DNA of 64,000 bases from Caldilineaceae bacterium. GTDB taxonomy: Bacteria > Chloroflexota > Anaerolineae > Caldilineales > Caldilineaceae. Each line of letters opens with the position of its first letter. Position 1 is the first letter of the stretch. Below, in pieces: positions 1-7,733 of this stretch. Under the pieces are notes generated by a model. It saw only the letters and a program-made list of their open reading frames with translations. It was not told the DNA's origin and searched no databases. The stretch is from assembly GCA_019637685.1 (NCBI GenBank), contig JAHBVF010000007.1:1-64000 (forward strand), written 5' to 3'. The position numbers were made by a program, and so were the translations under genes.

Positions 1-50
1 CGCAGATTTTTTTCTCCGGATCAGCGTCTATCCGCGTGAATCCGCGTCCC
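1..50. repeat. Dispersed repeat, CAGCGTCTATCCGCGT family
   Basis: AT-rich GCAGATTTTTTTCT block followed by GATCAGCGTCTATCCGCGTG. The same unit recurs at about 53569-53610 and 58276-58328. It directly abuts the truncated NUDIX reading frame, so it may mark the point where the 5' part of that gene was lost. Confidence 0.8.
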
Positions 51-481
51 ATTTTTGGTTCCATTGGTTTGCCAAACTATCCCCGTCTCTCCCCGGCAAT
101 TATTGTTGCGATTGTGCGCCATACGGACGAGGGGCCGAAGCTGCTGCTGGCCCGCAACCACCGCTTCCCCGCGGGACGCTACAGTGTCATCGCGGGTTTT
201 GTGGAGCCGTGTGAATCCCTGGAGGGGTGCGCGCAGCGGGAGGTGATGGAGGAGGTGGGGATGCCATTCAAAATGTGCGCTACGTCGCCAGCCAGCCGTG
301 GCCCTTCCCCAATTCTCTGATGCTGAGCTTCACCGCCGAGTATGCGGGTGGGGACTTTGTGCTGGAAGAGGCGGAGATCGCCGAGGCTGGTTGGTTTGCG
401 CCGGACGCTCTGCCTCTGCTGCCCCCGCCGCCCAGCATCGCCCGGCGGCTGATCGACTGGTTTGTGGATACCTACCGCTAG
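36..481 (+). pseudogene. NUDIX hydrolase (NudC-like), 5'-truncated and frameshifted
   Basis: The first frame (36-about 260) reads [13 protein letters not shown], then the NUDIX box ending REVMEEVG, as in the catalytic half of NADH/NAD-capping pyrophosphatase NudC. After the GGGG run at 257-260 the match jumps to another frame, which gives [21 protein letters not shown], the NudC signature, and ends at the TAG at 479-481. Adding one G to the run restores a single frame of about 148 residues. The N-terminal zinc-ribbon region usual in the family is absent, and repeat DNA sits in its place. Either the gene is a truncated and frameshifted remnant, or the missing G is a homopolymer sequencing error in an already short gene. 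The apparent start is a GTG at 36 inside repeat sequence and is doubtful. Family assignment is secure; functionality is not. Confidence 0.8.
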
Positions 482-497
482 ACCTGCCCTCAAAGAT

Positions 498-571
498 AGA
501 GCACGGATTGACACGGAAACAACGGATTCGCACGGATTTGGTCTGTGAAAATCTGTGCCACCTGTGGATGG
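498..571. repeat. Dispersed repeat, CACGGATT/CACGGATTTG family
   Basis: Tandem-like GCACGGATTGACACGGA, CGCACGGATTTG and AAATCTGTGCCACCTGTGG blocks. Related blocks lie at 15735-15815 and 63098-63180. The element sits in the convergent gap between the NUDIX remnant and the FAD-subunit gene. No coding potential is visible. Confidence 0.75.
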
Positions 572-590
572 ATTCTTCTCTGAAAAAGCT

Positions 591-1334
591 CTAACCTTTG
601 GCTTCTGTCAGCGCGCACGCCTGCACAACCGCCGCCATCGCTCGCCGATAGTCCGCGCTGCCCTTCCAGTTGTCCGGCGGATTGAGCGAGCCGCCTGCCA
701 GCAGAGGCCGCTCCCCCACCCCACACAGCGCCACTCGCTCCACACCTTCGCCGACGACAGCCACCGCGGCCACAATGCAGCGGTCCGACGGGGTGCGGGC
801 GACGCGGGCGTGGCCAGAGCGCAGGGGATGGATGGACAGGGTGACGGCGGTGATGAGGGGATGGGAGGCGGGGACGCGAAAGTCAGCCAGGGGTGTGACC
901 CTCTCCCCTTCGCCGTCGCTGACCACAACCGATGCACCCAACACAAGCAGCGCGGCGTAGAATTCGCTGTCTATCTCCGCCGAGGCAATAACGCCGCCGA
1001 TTGTCGCCGCGTTGCGCAGGTTGACCGGCCCCTCGAATTGGGCTGTACGGCGCAGGAGGCCACCGGCCATTTCGCCCGCCACCGGATGTTCACTTATATC
1101 ACTGAGTGTGGCCGTCGCGCCGATGTGCAGCGTTCCCCCCTGTGCGACGATTCGGTTTAATCCCAACGCCGCCAAATCCACAACGCCGTCCACATCCCGC
1201 ACGGCGCGGGTTTCCAGCGCGCCCACCAGTTGAGAGCCGCCCGCCAAAGCGCGCAGCCGTACATCCGTGCGCCGCAATAACGTCACCGCTTCCGCCACCG
1301 AACCGGGTTTGTGATATTCTGCCAAAATTGCCAT
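591..1334 (-). CDS. FAD-binding medium subunit of a molybdenum hydroxylase family enzyme (CoxM/XdhB-like)
   Basis: 247 residues. The N-terminal half carries the FAD-pyrophosphate motif AGGSQLVG (about residues 31-38). The middle has LRNAATIGGVIAS, matching the second FAD-binding loop (xATIGGN-type) of the PCMH-fold FAD domain in xanthine dehydrogenase and CO dehydrogenase medium subunits. These subunits carry electrons between the iron-sulfur small subunit and the molybdopterin large subunit. The protein is shorter than the usual 280-300 residues, and the C-terminal CO_deh_flav_C region is abbreviated. Neither the large nor the small subunit is next to it: upstream is an epimerase and downstream a NUDIX remnant. 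It may work with subunits encoded elsewhere or be a stand-alone flavoprotein. The ATG at 1334 is followed by a natural start MAILAEYHKP. Confidence 0.85.
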   Translation of the reverse strand: MAILAEYHKPGSVAEAVTLLRRTDVRLRALAGGSQLVGALETRAVRDVDGVVDLAALGLNRIVAQGGTLHIGATATLSDISEHPVAGEMAGGLLRRTAQFEGPVNLRNAATIGGVIASAEIDSEFYAALLVLGASVVVSDGEGERVTPLADFRVPASHPLITAVTLSIHPLRSGHARVARTPSDRCIVAAVAVVGEGVERVALCGVGERPLLAGGSLNPPDNWKGSADYRRAMAAVVQACALTEAKG

Positions 1335-1350
1335 TTGTCACCCCAGACTC

Positions 1351-1427
1351 AACCGCAAAGACACGAAAACACAAAGAAAAATCCTTTGCCTTTCCTTCGT
1401 GCTTTTGTGTCTTTGCGATTATGGTTT
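1351..1427. repeat. Imperfect inverted repeat, CGCAAAGACAC family
   Basis: Left arm AACCGCAAAGACACGAAAAC and right arm GTGTCTTTGCGATTATGGTT flank a loop of about 30 bases. A relative lies at 39450-39517. Located in the gap between two minus-strand genes, it could form a long hairpin in the transcript; there is no clear terminator T-run. Confidence 0.7.
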
Positions 1428-1434
1428 AGTCACG

Positions 1435-2415
1435 TCACTTTGCCAGCAACTCCGCTTCCCGCTCCGCTGACAACCCCGCCCGCCAGGTGTGATCCGCGGG
1501 GCGCGTCGCTGCCCATTCCAGCGTAGCGGCGACGGTTTCGGCCATCGGGCGAAAGGTCAGCCCCGCGGCAATAGCCCGGCTGCAATCGTAGCGGGAGAAG
1601 CCCGCATACGCTGGCCCGTTGCCGATCCAGAGGGGAAGCTGGCTCCAGGGCTGGACTTCGTTTTCCTGCAAAAAGGCTTCGTCCGTCCAGACAAAACGGG
1701 CATCGCTGTCGCTGATCCGCCGGGACGTTTCCAGCAGGCCGCCGAGGGTTGCCGGTATGCCTGGCCCGCTGGCGTTGAAGACATCGGGAACGCGCTGCTC
1801 TGCCATCCGAACCATCCATTCGGCCAAATCCCGCACATCCGTAAATTCCACCGGATAGTCAGCCGGCGCGGGGGCAAGCACATCGCCCCCCTTTGCCACC
1901 CGCACCGGCCAATAGGTGAAACGGTCTGTGGGGTCGTAGGGGCCGACAATCAGCCCCGGACGAATGATTGCCACCCGTCCGGGCATGGCCGCGTGCGCTG
2001 CCTGCTCGCTCAGCACTTTGAGCGGCCCGTAGCTTTCGCCGGTGATCTCTTCGTTCGTTGGGTCGTCCATCACGGCCAGGGGCGCGTCTTCGTTCTGATT
2101 CGGCTCGGCAAAGCTGGCGTAGGCGGAGAGAGAAGAGACAAATGTGTAGTGTTCCACCGCATCAGCCAGCAGCCGGGCAGAATCGGAGACCAGCCGGGGC
2201 ACGTACCCGCTGGGGTCGATAACCGCGTCCCAGCGACGCCCGACCAGCGGGGAGAGATCGCCGTCCCGGTCGCCCCGCAGTTTCTCCACGTCCGGGAAGA
2301 GTTCCGGGCTGTGCTGGCCGCGGTTGAAGAGCGTGACTTCGTGGCCCCGGGCCAGCGCGGCTTCGACTGTATGGCGGCCCAGAAAGACAGTCCCGCCGAG
2401 GATGAGGAGACGCAT
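1435..2415 (-). CDS. NAD-dependent epimerase/dehydratase (extended SDR) family protein
   Basis: 326 residues beginning MRLLILGGTVFLGRHTVEAA, which contains the Rossmann GGTxFLGR dinucleotide-binding motif of extended SDRs. It continues through the usual HEVTLFNRGQ at the end of beta-2. The family acts on nucleotide sugars or, in the GGTxFLG subgroup, on isoflavone-reductase-like or unknown substrates. The canonical YxxxK is not obvious: the region ESYGPLKVLSEQAA has Tyr and Lys spaced YxxxK, so activity is plausible. The start at 2415 is preceded on the minus strand by GAAAGGACAC, a reasonable ribosome-binding site. It stands about 100 bases from the FAD-subunit gene on the same strand, with a repeat between them. 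Substrate cannot be predicted. Confidence 0.9.
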   Translation of the reverse strand: MRLLILGGTVFLGRHTVEAALARGHEVTLFNRGQHSPELFPDVEKLRGDRDGDLSPLVGRRWDAVIDPSGYVPRLVSDSARLLADAVEHYTFVSSLSAYASFAEPNQNEDAPLAVMDDPTNEEITGESYGPLKVLSEQAAHAAMPGRVAIIRPGLIVGPYDPTDRFTYWPVRVAKGGDVLAPAPADYPVEFTDVRDLAEWMVRMAEQRVPDVFNASGPGIPATLGGLLETSRRISDSDARFVWTDEAFLQENEVQPWSQLPLWIGNGPAYAGFSRYDCSRAIAAGLTFRPMAETVAATLEWAATRPADHTWRAGLSAEREAELLAK

Positions 2416-2503
2416 GCATGTGTCCTTTCGCGTCAGAGTGAACAGTCAGCAGTAATCCGTCATAGCTGTCACACCGCTGATTGCAGAACACCGATCCTTA
2501 TCT

Positions 2504-3130
2504 TTACACGCCCGGCGGCGGCGGGGGGGCCAGTCCTTTGTCCTCCAACAGCATGACCAGCCCCACATTGGCGGCCACCGCGACGGATGCGGGCATCAGC
2601 AGGAAGATGGGCAGAACAGTGGCGAAGCTGACGACAATGAGCGTTATTTGAAAAATCAGCATCAGCAGCGTGTAAAGCGGATGTTGCAGGGCAAGGATAA
2701 AGGCGTTGCGGAAGACGAGACGCAGGCTGGGATCATCCTGCTGCCAGAAAAGGGGCAGAAAATATTGCCCGCCCATCATCACCAGCACAATCACCCACAG
2801 CCACAGAATCGCTACAAAGCGGGACCAACTGGCGGTTCCATTGCCATAGAAGACAATATTCAGAATGATGGCCACGTGCAGCAGAAAGCTGGTGCCCACC
2901 AACAACCAACTGCGCTTGATCTGCCCTTTGGCCGCGTCCCAGAAGAAACCGGAATCCACCCGTTTGTAGTTGGCCGAGCGGTTGGCCGCCGCGTGCAGAC
3001 CCGCGGCCACCGGTGCGGCCGGCAGGATCAGCAGTGTACCCGCCCACCAGAGGACGCTAAGCCAAACCCAAAGGAAAAGTTCGTCGTACAACACTTTCAC
3101 TGTGCGCCACATGGCGGGAAATGCTTTCAT
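2504..3130 (-). CDS. DUF624/YesL-like integral membrane protein
   Basis: 208 residues from MKAFPAMWRTVKVL; the start is chosen because it follows an AGGA-containing stretch and the membrane protein begins immediately after. An upstream in-frame start at 3226 would add a 32-residue tail unlike the rest. About five hydrophobic segments are visible: LWVWLSVLWWAGTLLI, LLVGTSFLLHVAIIL, FVAILWLWVIVLVMM, a fourth around TLLMLIFQITLIVVSF, and a fifth in LLMPASVAVAANVGLVML. The N-terminal layout (polar helix, then two TMs separated by a conserved charged loop) resembles YesL/DUF624 proteins, which often sit with carbohydrate genes. The C-terminus is proline-rich (APPPPPGV). Function unknown; family assignment moderate. 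Confidence 0.65.
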   Translation of the reverse strand: MKAFPAMWRTVKVLYDELFLWVWLSVLWWAGTLLILPAAPVAAGLHAAANRSANYKRVDSGFFWDAAKGQIKRSWLLVGTSFLLHVAIILNIVFYGNGTASWSRFVAILWLWVIVLVMMGGQYFLPLFWQQDDPSLRLVFRNAFILALQHPLYTLLMLIFQITLIVVSFATVLPIFLLMPASVAVAANVGLVMLLEDKGLAPPPPPGV

Positions 3131-3519
3131 AGGAGATGAGGTCCTGGGATGAATAAGGGAATAAAAAAATGTAATCTTGACCGGCCAGGCTCTGCCGCCG
3201 CTGGGCATCCGCACCAGTGCCAACACAGACAGAAACGCGGCAAAAAGAAATTAATGGATGAGAATCGGCGTGCGCCATTGGGCCAGATTCGCAAGGAAGC
3301 TATGACCGTTGATTCCCCAGCCGTGCAGAAAGTCCATAGCGGTTGCTCTTCCCTGCTGCAGGCAAATCTGAACGGAGGTAGTATAGCATCAGACCGTCTG
3401 ACTGACCAGTGCTTTGGCGTCCACTTTTGCTTTTTCTCCTACCAGAGCGCTATAATTGCGCCACAGATGACAAACTGGATTTCTGCAAGGATTCGGTTTG
3501 TGCAGAAAGTAGAAACACA

Positions 3520-3723
3520 ATGCGCGGCCATCGGGAACGAACCGAACTCCAACTGTTTGTATTTTTCTTTGCTATTCTCTTTGTGTTGGGCGGTGGGCTG
3601 ATCGCCTACTTCTACGGCCTCGGTGCGGGTGTCGTAGCCTTTCTCTGTTTGACCGGCGCGCTTCTCTTTTTCCTCGCCCTCTATGGCCTGCTCTGGCTGG
3701 CGCAAAAGTGGGTGGGGGAATAA
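3520..3723 (+). CDS. Small membrane protein of unknown function
   Basis: 67 residues from [11 protein letters not shown] short basic N-terminus is followed by two close hydrophobic segments ([20 protein letters not shown] and [22 protein letters not shown]) and a short KWVGE tail, so a two-TM hairpin protein is likely. The ribosome-binding site is weak. It lies about 100 bases upstream of metG on the same strand and may be co-transcribed. No family recognised. Confidence 0.5.
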   Translation: MRGHRERTELQLFVFFFAILFVLGGGLIAYFYGLGAGVVAFLCLTGALLFFLALYGLLWLAQKWVGE

Positions 3724-3823
3724 AAATTGGTTGATTGGTTTCTTTGTTGATCGGTTGCGCCGGGAGCGTCCAAACAAATCAACAATCCAACCATTCAACT
3801 ACTCAACCAACCAGGACCCTCCT

Positions 3824-5596
3824 ATGACCGCTCGCAAAATTCTCGTCTGTGTTGCCTGGCCGTATGTCAACGGCGAAAAGCACATTGGGCAGATCGCCGG
3901 GGCTTATCTGCCCCCGGACATCTTCGCCCGCTATCAGCGCATGGTGGGCAACGACGTATTGATGGTGAGCGGATCCGACACCCACGGCACGCCCATCACT
4001 TTGCAGGCGGAAAAAGAGGGCATCAGTCCGGCGCAGGTGGTGGACAAATATCACCGGCTCTTTGTGGCGGGCTGTCTGGAGATGGGGCTGAACTTTGATT
4101 TGTATACCCACACGGACACGCAAAACCACTGGGAAGTGACCCAGCGGGTCTTTCTGCGCCATCTGCAAAACGAATACATCTACAAAGAAGTCACAAAGCA
4201 GTGGTACGATCCCCAGGCCAATCGCTTTCTGGCCGACCGCTATGTGGAGGGGACCTGTCCTTTCTGCGGCTTCCCGGATGCTCGCGGCGACCAGTGCGAC
4301 AACTGCGGGCGGCTCTACGACGCGCTGGAATTGAAGAATACCCGCTCCAAAGTGACGGGCAACACCCAACTGGAAGTGCGGGAGACCGAACACTTTTTTC
4401 TCGATTTGGGGCGGCTCAACGAACCCCTGCTGGAATGGATCAACACCGGCAAAGAGCACTGGCGTTCGAATGTCCTCAATTTTACCCGCAGCCAGTTGGA
4501 TATGAAGGAGCTGCGCGGCCGCTCCATCACCCGCGACATCGACTGGGGGGTGGAGATTCCCCTGGACGGCTACGACGGCAAGCGCATTTACGTCTGGTAC
4601 GACGCGGTGCAGGGCTATCTGAGCGCGGCGGTGGAATGGGCGAAGCTGATAGGCGCGCCGGATCGCTGGCTGGAATGGTGGGATGTCAACACAGCGCCCG
4701 ACGCCCGCCACTACTATTTCATCGGCAAGGACAACATTCCCTTCCACACCCAAATCTGGCCGGGGATGATTCTGGCCTGGAACGACGAACCCGCAGCCAC
4801 CGACGATCCCGTGCAGTTGCATATGCCCTACGACGTGCCCGCCAACGAATACCTCAACTGGCGGGGGCAACAATTCAGCACCAGCCGGGGCAATGTCATC
4901 GGCTGGAATACAGTCCTGGGCCAATACCAGGCCGACGCCTGGCGTTATGTCCTCACCGCGGCCGCGCCGGAAAACGCGGATGTGGAGTTCAGTTGGGACG
5001 ATTTTGTGGAGCGGATCAACAGCGAACTGGTCGCCAACTGGGGCAACCTGGTCAATCGGGTGGTGGGCTTCGCGTACAAGCGAATGGACGGCGTTGTGCC
5101 CCAGCCCGGCCCGCTGGATGCCACAGACACGGCCCTGCTGGATGAAATCCGCGGGGGATTCCAGCGCGTGGGCGACCTCTACGAGACTGTAAAATTGAAG
5201 TCCGCTCTGATCGAGTGCCGCAAACTGAGCCAGCGAGTCAACCAATACATCGCGGAAAGAGAGCCGTGGAAGACGATCAAAGTCGATCCCCAGGCCGCGG
5301 CCACGTCTGTCTACGTCGCCCTGCAAGCCATCGACTGGCTAAAGCTGCTCTGGGCGCCTATTTTGCCCCACAGCAGCGAAGCACTCCACAGCTATCTGGG
5401 CTACGGCCAACCCCTCTTTGGCACGCAATACACCGAAGAAGTGACTGACAGCCGGGGCGTCCACCAGGCCCTGCGCTACGACCACACCCCCGCCACCGGC
5501 GTCTGGCAGGCGGGAACTCTCCCGCCCGGCCAGGCGTTACACGAACCCGCGCCGCTGTTCACGAAGCTCGACCCGGTGGAGGTTCTGGGGGCGTGA
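3824..5596 (+). CDS. metG: Methionyl-tRNA synthetase
   Basis: 590 residues. Attaches methionine to tRNA-Met using ATP in the cytoplasm. The start ATG at 3824 gives [20 protein letters not shown], with the class I HIGH-type motif HIGQ at about residues 20-23. An insert carries four cysteines (CPFC 145-148, CDNC 158-161), the zinc knuckle of Met[13 protein letters not shown] and [17 protein letters not shown] are typical catalytic-domain blocks. The second signature reads FSTSRGN (residues 351-357) instead of KMSKS/KFSKSRG, so the usual second lysine is threonine. The anticodon-binding helical domain follows; there is no C-terminal EMAP-II-type tRNA-binding domain, so this is a short form. The 48-codon upstream extension in the same frame is rejected because it is repeat-like and lacks similarity. 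Confidence 0.97.
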   Translation: MTARKILVCVAWPYVNGEKHIGQIAGAYLPPDIFARYQRMVGNDVLMVSGSDTHGTPITLQAEKEGISPAQVVDKYHRLFVAGCLEMGLNFDLYTHTDTQNHWEVTQRVFLRHLQNEYIYKEVTKQWYDPQANRFLADRYVEGTCPFCGFPDARGDQCDNCGRLYDALELKNTRSKVTGNTQLEVRETEHFFLDLGRLNEPLLEWINTGKEHWRSNVLNFTRSQLDMKELRGRSITRDIDWGVEIPLDGYDGKRIYVWYDAVQGYLSAAVEWAKLIGAPDRWLEWWDVNTAPDARHYYFIGKDNIPFHTQIWPGMILAWNDEPAATDDPVQLHMPYDVPANEYLNWRGQQFSTSRGNVIGWNTVLGQYQADAWRYVLTAAAPENADVEFSWDDFVERINSELVANWGNLVNRVVGFAYKRMDGVVPQPGPLDATDTALLDEIRGGFQRVGDLYETVKLKSALIECRKLSQRVNQYIAEREPWKTIKVDPQAAATSVYVALQAIDWLKLLWAPILPHSSEALHSYLGYGQPLFGTQYTEEVTDSRGVHQALRYDHTPATGVWQAGTLPPGQALHEPAPLFTKLDPVEVLGA

Positions 5597-5599
5597 CCT

Positions 5600-5720
5600 G
5601 TTGTGTGCTGCGTGCTGCGTAAGCAGCGGAAAATGGTCTGCAAATTTTTCTGCATCGTAAGGCGTGAAACGTAAAACGTGAGTTGAGTCGGATGCACTCG
5701 CGCTTTACGTTTCACGTTTC
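5600..5720. repeat. Composite repeat: GCTGCGTGCTGCGT block plus CGTGAAACGTAAA inverted repeat
   Basis: TGTGCTGCGTGCTGCGTAAG at 5604-5623 recurs near 36235-36265 and, inverted, at 36386-36408. Downstream, CGTGAAACGTAAA (5663-5675) and TTTACGTTTCACG (5704-5716) are perfect 13-base inverted arms. They lie between metG and the glycosyltransferase gene. Confidence 0.75.
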
Positions 5721-5738
5721 CTTTCTGAAAGCCCTCCC

Positions 5739-7316
5739 ATGTTCCAAACCGGCGTAACTCGCAACTCGCAATTCGCAGTTCTTCTCGTCTATTTTCTCCT
5801 TGCCACCCTCTTCGCCGTCACTACCCCCGCCTGGCAGAACCCGGATGAACCGGCCCATTACAATTATATAGCTTTCGTCGCAACAGAAGGCCGACTGCCT
5901 GTGTTGCAGATGGGTGATTACGACGAAGCCTATTTGCAGCGCTTGAAGGACGAAAAGTTCCCGCCGGAACTCCCCATTGCACCCGTCCGCTACGAATTCC
6001 ACCAGCCGCCCCTTTACTACATTCTAGCCGCGCCCGTCTACTGGCTGAGCGGGGGCAGTCTGCTGGCCCTGCGTCTCTTCAGCGCGCTGCTGGGCGCGGG
6101 GGCCATTTGGCTGCTCTCTCTTTGCTTCCAGACGGTCGTCCCGGAGAAGCCCGGTGTTGTCCTGGCCGCTACCGCCTTCGTCGCCTTCCTGCCTATGCAC
6201 CTGGCGATCCTGTCTTCTGTCAACAACGACAGTCTGGCCGAGTTGCTGATTGCGGGCGGGCTGCTGGTGCTGCTGCGCTGGACGGCAGGCCGCGGACGAC
6301 GGATGGCACGGCCGCAATCAGCAACTCGCAATTCTCAACTTCTTTGGCTCGGCGCAATTATCGGTCTCGGCTTCCTCACCAAAGCCACCGCCTACATTCT
6401 GCTCCCCGTCACACTTTTCACCCTTGCTACTGTCGCCTTTGCCCAATCCCCCAATCGCCCAGTTTCCACCCGCCTGCGCCGCATCCTGTCATCCTGTCAC
6501 CCTGTCATCCTGTCATCCCTTCTCTTGGGCCTCCCCCTCTGGCTGCGCAACATCACCACCTACGGCGGGCTGGACTTTCTGGGCCTGGGCTGGCACGACC
6601 GGGTGGTGACCGGCCAGCCGACAACCGCGGATTGGATCGCGGCCAACGGTTGGCCCGCCTATGGGGAGCGGGCCTGGGACTTCACTTTCAAAAGTTTTTG
6701 GGGCGTTTTTGGCTGGTTGGGTGTTTTTATGGACGGCAGAATCTATACACTGCTGCTGATCTTCAGTGCAGTTGTCGGGGCTGGACTGGTGGCCGGGCTG
6801 TGGCGTGGGTGGACGGCGGACCGCGGACCGCAGGCCGCATCTATCCGCGACAATCCGCTTGATCCGCGTCATCCGCGTTCTATCGGACTCTTCGTCGCGC
6901 TCCTCCTGTTGGCCGGTGTGGCTGCCTCGTATGTCTGGTACAATCTGGGCTTTGTCCAGCACCAGGGCCGCTATCTCTTCCCCGCGCTCTTTTCCTTTGG
7001 GCTGCTCGTCGCGCTGGGCTGGCGGGAAGCGTTGCACCCGCCGACGAGTTTTGCCGTTGCCGGTCTGCTGCTGTTCTGGGCTGTTGTTCTGGCGGGAACA
7101 GGACTGGCCGCCGGTGCGTTGGACAAATGGACGCTGCTCTTTCTGGCCGGGGGAATGGGTGTGCTGCTGGTCAATGGGTGGCTGGATCGCATACCCGGCG
7201 GCACACGGCTGCGGCCAGTACTCTACGCCCTGCCTTTTGTGTCGCTAATCTTACTGGACGCGGCTATTCCCTTCCTGTATACTGTGCCTCAGTTGGCAGG
7301 CCATTTGGGGAGATAG
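5739..7316 (+). CDS. Glycosyltransferase family 39-like (GT-C fold) integral membrane protein
   Basis: 525 residues with 10 or more hydrophobic segments. After TM1, the first periplasmic loop has NPDEPAHYNY, the acidic Asp-Glu motif of GT-C/ArnT-PMT enzymes, and later YEFHQPPLYY. Both are typical of lipid-linked-sugar-dependent glycosyltransferases of Chloroflexota. It likely transfers a sugar from a polyprenyl-phosphate donor outside the membrane. Three loops between TM segments are unusually hydrophilic and are written in dispersed-repeat DNA: about residues 181-203 (including ATRNSQ), 245-262 (ILSSCHPVILSS) and 356-382 (ASIRDNPLDPRHPRS). The start region (GVTRNSQ) also matches one of these repeats. 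Because repeats run through the 5' end, the start could lie slightly downstream. Acceptor unknown. Confidence 0.8.
   Translation: MFQTGVTRNSQFAVLLVYFLLATLFAVTTPAWQNPDEPAHYNYIAFVATEGRLPVLQMGDYDEAYLQRLKDEKFPPELPIAPVRYEFHQPPLYYILAAPVYWLSGGSLLALRLFSALLGAGAIWLLSLCFQTVVPEKPGVVLAATAFVAFLPMHLAILSSVNNDSLAELLIAGGLLVLLRWTAGRGRRMARPQSATRNSQLLWLGAIIGLGFLTKATAYILLPVTLFTLATVAFAQSPNRPVSTRLRRILSSCHPVILSSLLLGLPLWLRNITTYGGLDFLGLGWHDRVVTGQPTTADWIAANGWPAYGERAWDFTFKSFWGVFGWLGVFMDGRIYTLLLIFSAVVGAGLVAGLWRGWTADRGPQAASIRDNPLDPRHPRSIGLFVALLLLAGVAASYVWYNLGFVQHQGRYLFPALFSFGLLVALGWREALHPPTSFAVAGLLLFWAVVLAGTGLAAGALDKWTLLFLAGGMGVLLVNGWLDRIPGGTRLRPVLYALPFVSLILLDAAIPFLYTVPQLAGHLGR
6281..6345. repeat. Intragenic repeat copy 1 in the glycosyltransferase gene
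   Basis: ACGGCAGGCCGCGGACGACGG followed by CAGCAACTCGCAATTCTCAA. The second part matches CGCAACTCGCAATTCGCAGT at 5759-5778. It reads in frame as a polar inter-TM loop. Confidence 0.7.
6478..6526. repeat. Intragenic tandem repeat (ATCCTGTC)
   Basis: Five near-copies of an ATCCTGTC/ACCCTGTC unit in a row, translated ILSSCHPVILSS. It is inside the glycosyltransferase gene between TM segments. Confidence 0.75.
6812..6885. repeat. Intragenic repeat copy 2 in the glycosyltransferase gene
   Basis: ACGGCGGACCGCGGACCGCAG followed by CATCTATCCGCGACAATCCG and GATCCGCGTCATCCGCGTTC. It combines the block seen at 6281 with the intergenic TATCCGCG family found at 1-50. It reads in frame as a polar loop. 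Confidence 0.75.
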
Positions 7317-7320
7317 TTCC

Positions 7321-7728
7321 ATGAAGTCTGATTCTGATGTGCAAGCTGATCTATTCAGTGGTGCATTTGAATTCAGCCGTCACGCGTTTCAGAGGTCTGC
7401 TGAGCGCAATATTTCAAGCTTGGAGATACAAGAAGCTGGAGCAGCAATACAAGTCATTGAACGGTATCCCGATGTGAAATCCGCAGATAGCAGCAATCAG
7501 TGTCATTTGTGCGGGGGAAAGCGATTTGAGGAGATCTATACGGACGAAATCTTCAAAGTTGGGAAAAAGCATGTGCTGGTAGAGCACATTCCCGCCAGCC
7601 GATGCCGAAATTGCGGTGAATTGACCTTTAGTAAAGAGACAACAGAGCGGGTACGTCTGCTGCTGCACGAATCTCATCAACCCGCACGAACCTTGACCGT
7701 GGATGTCTTCGATCTTGCAACTGCCTGA
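7321..7728 (+). CDS. Fused DUF4258 fragment / YgiT-type (MqsA) zinc-finger protein
   Basis: 135 residues. Residues 17-52 (FEFSRHAFQRSAERNISSLE to VIERYP) match the N-terminal half of DUF4258, a small RelE-superfamily-like toxin domain. Residues 61-120 are a YgiT/MqsA antitoxin zinc finger with CxxC pairs at 61/64 and 95/98, the PASRCRNCGE core and the ETTERVRLLL helix. In most genomes these are two separate adjacent genes; here they share one frame, and the second half of the toxin domain is missing. The likely origin is an in-frame deletion that joined toxin and antitoxin, leaving a disarmed protein that might still bind the intact toxin or DNA. It starts 5 bases after the glycosyltransferase stop and ends 5 bases before the VanW gene, so the three could be co-transcribed. 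Confidence 0.8.
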   Translation: MKSDSDVQADLFSGAFEFSRHAFQRSAERNISSLEIQEAGAAIQVIERYPDVKSADSSNQCHLCGGKRFEEIYTDEIFKVGKKHVLVEHIPASRCRNCGELTFSKETTERVRLLLHESHQPARTLTVDVFDLATA

Positions 7729-7733
7729 ATCCT

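Noticed and set aside
3803..5326. Long minus-strand open frame (507 codons) opposite metG
   Set aside because: Mirrors the codon structure of a certain gene in a GC-rich genome; no recognisable domain and no ribosome-binding site.
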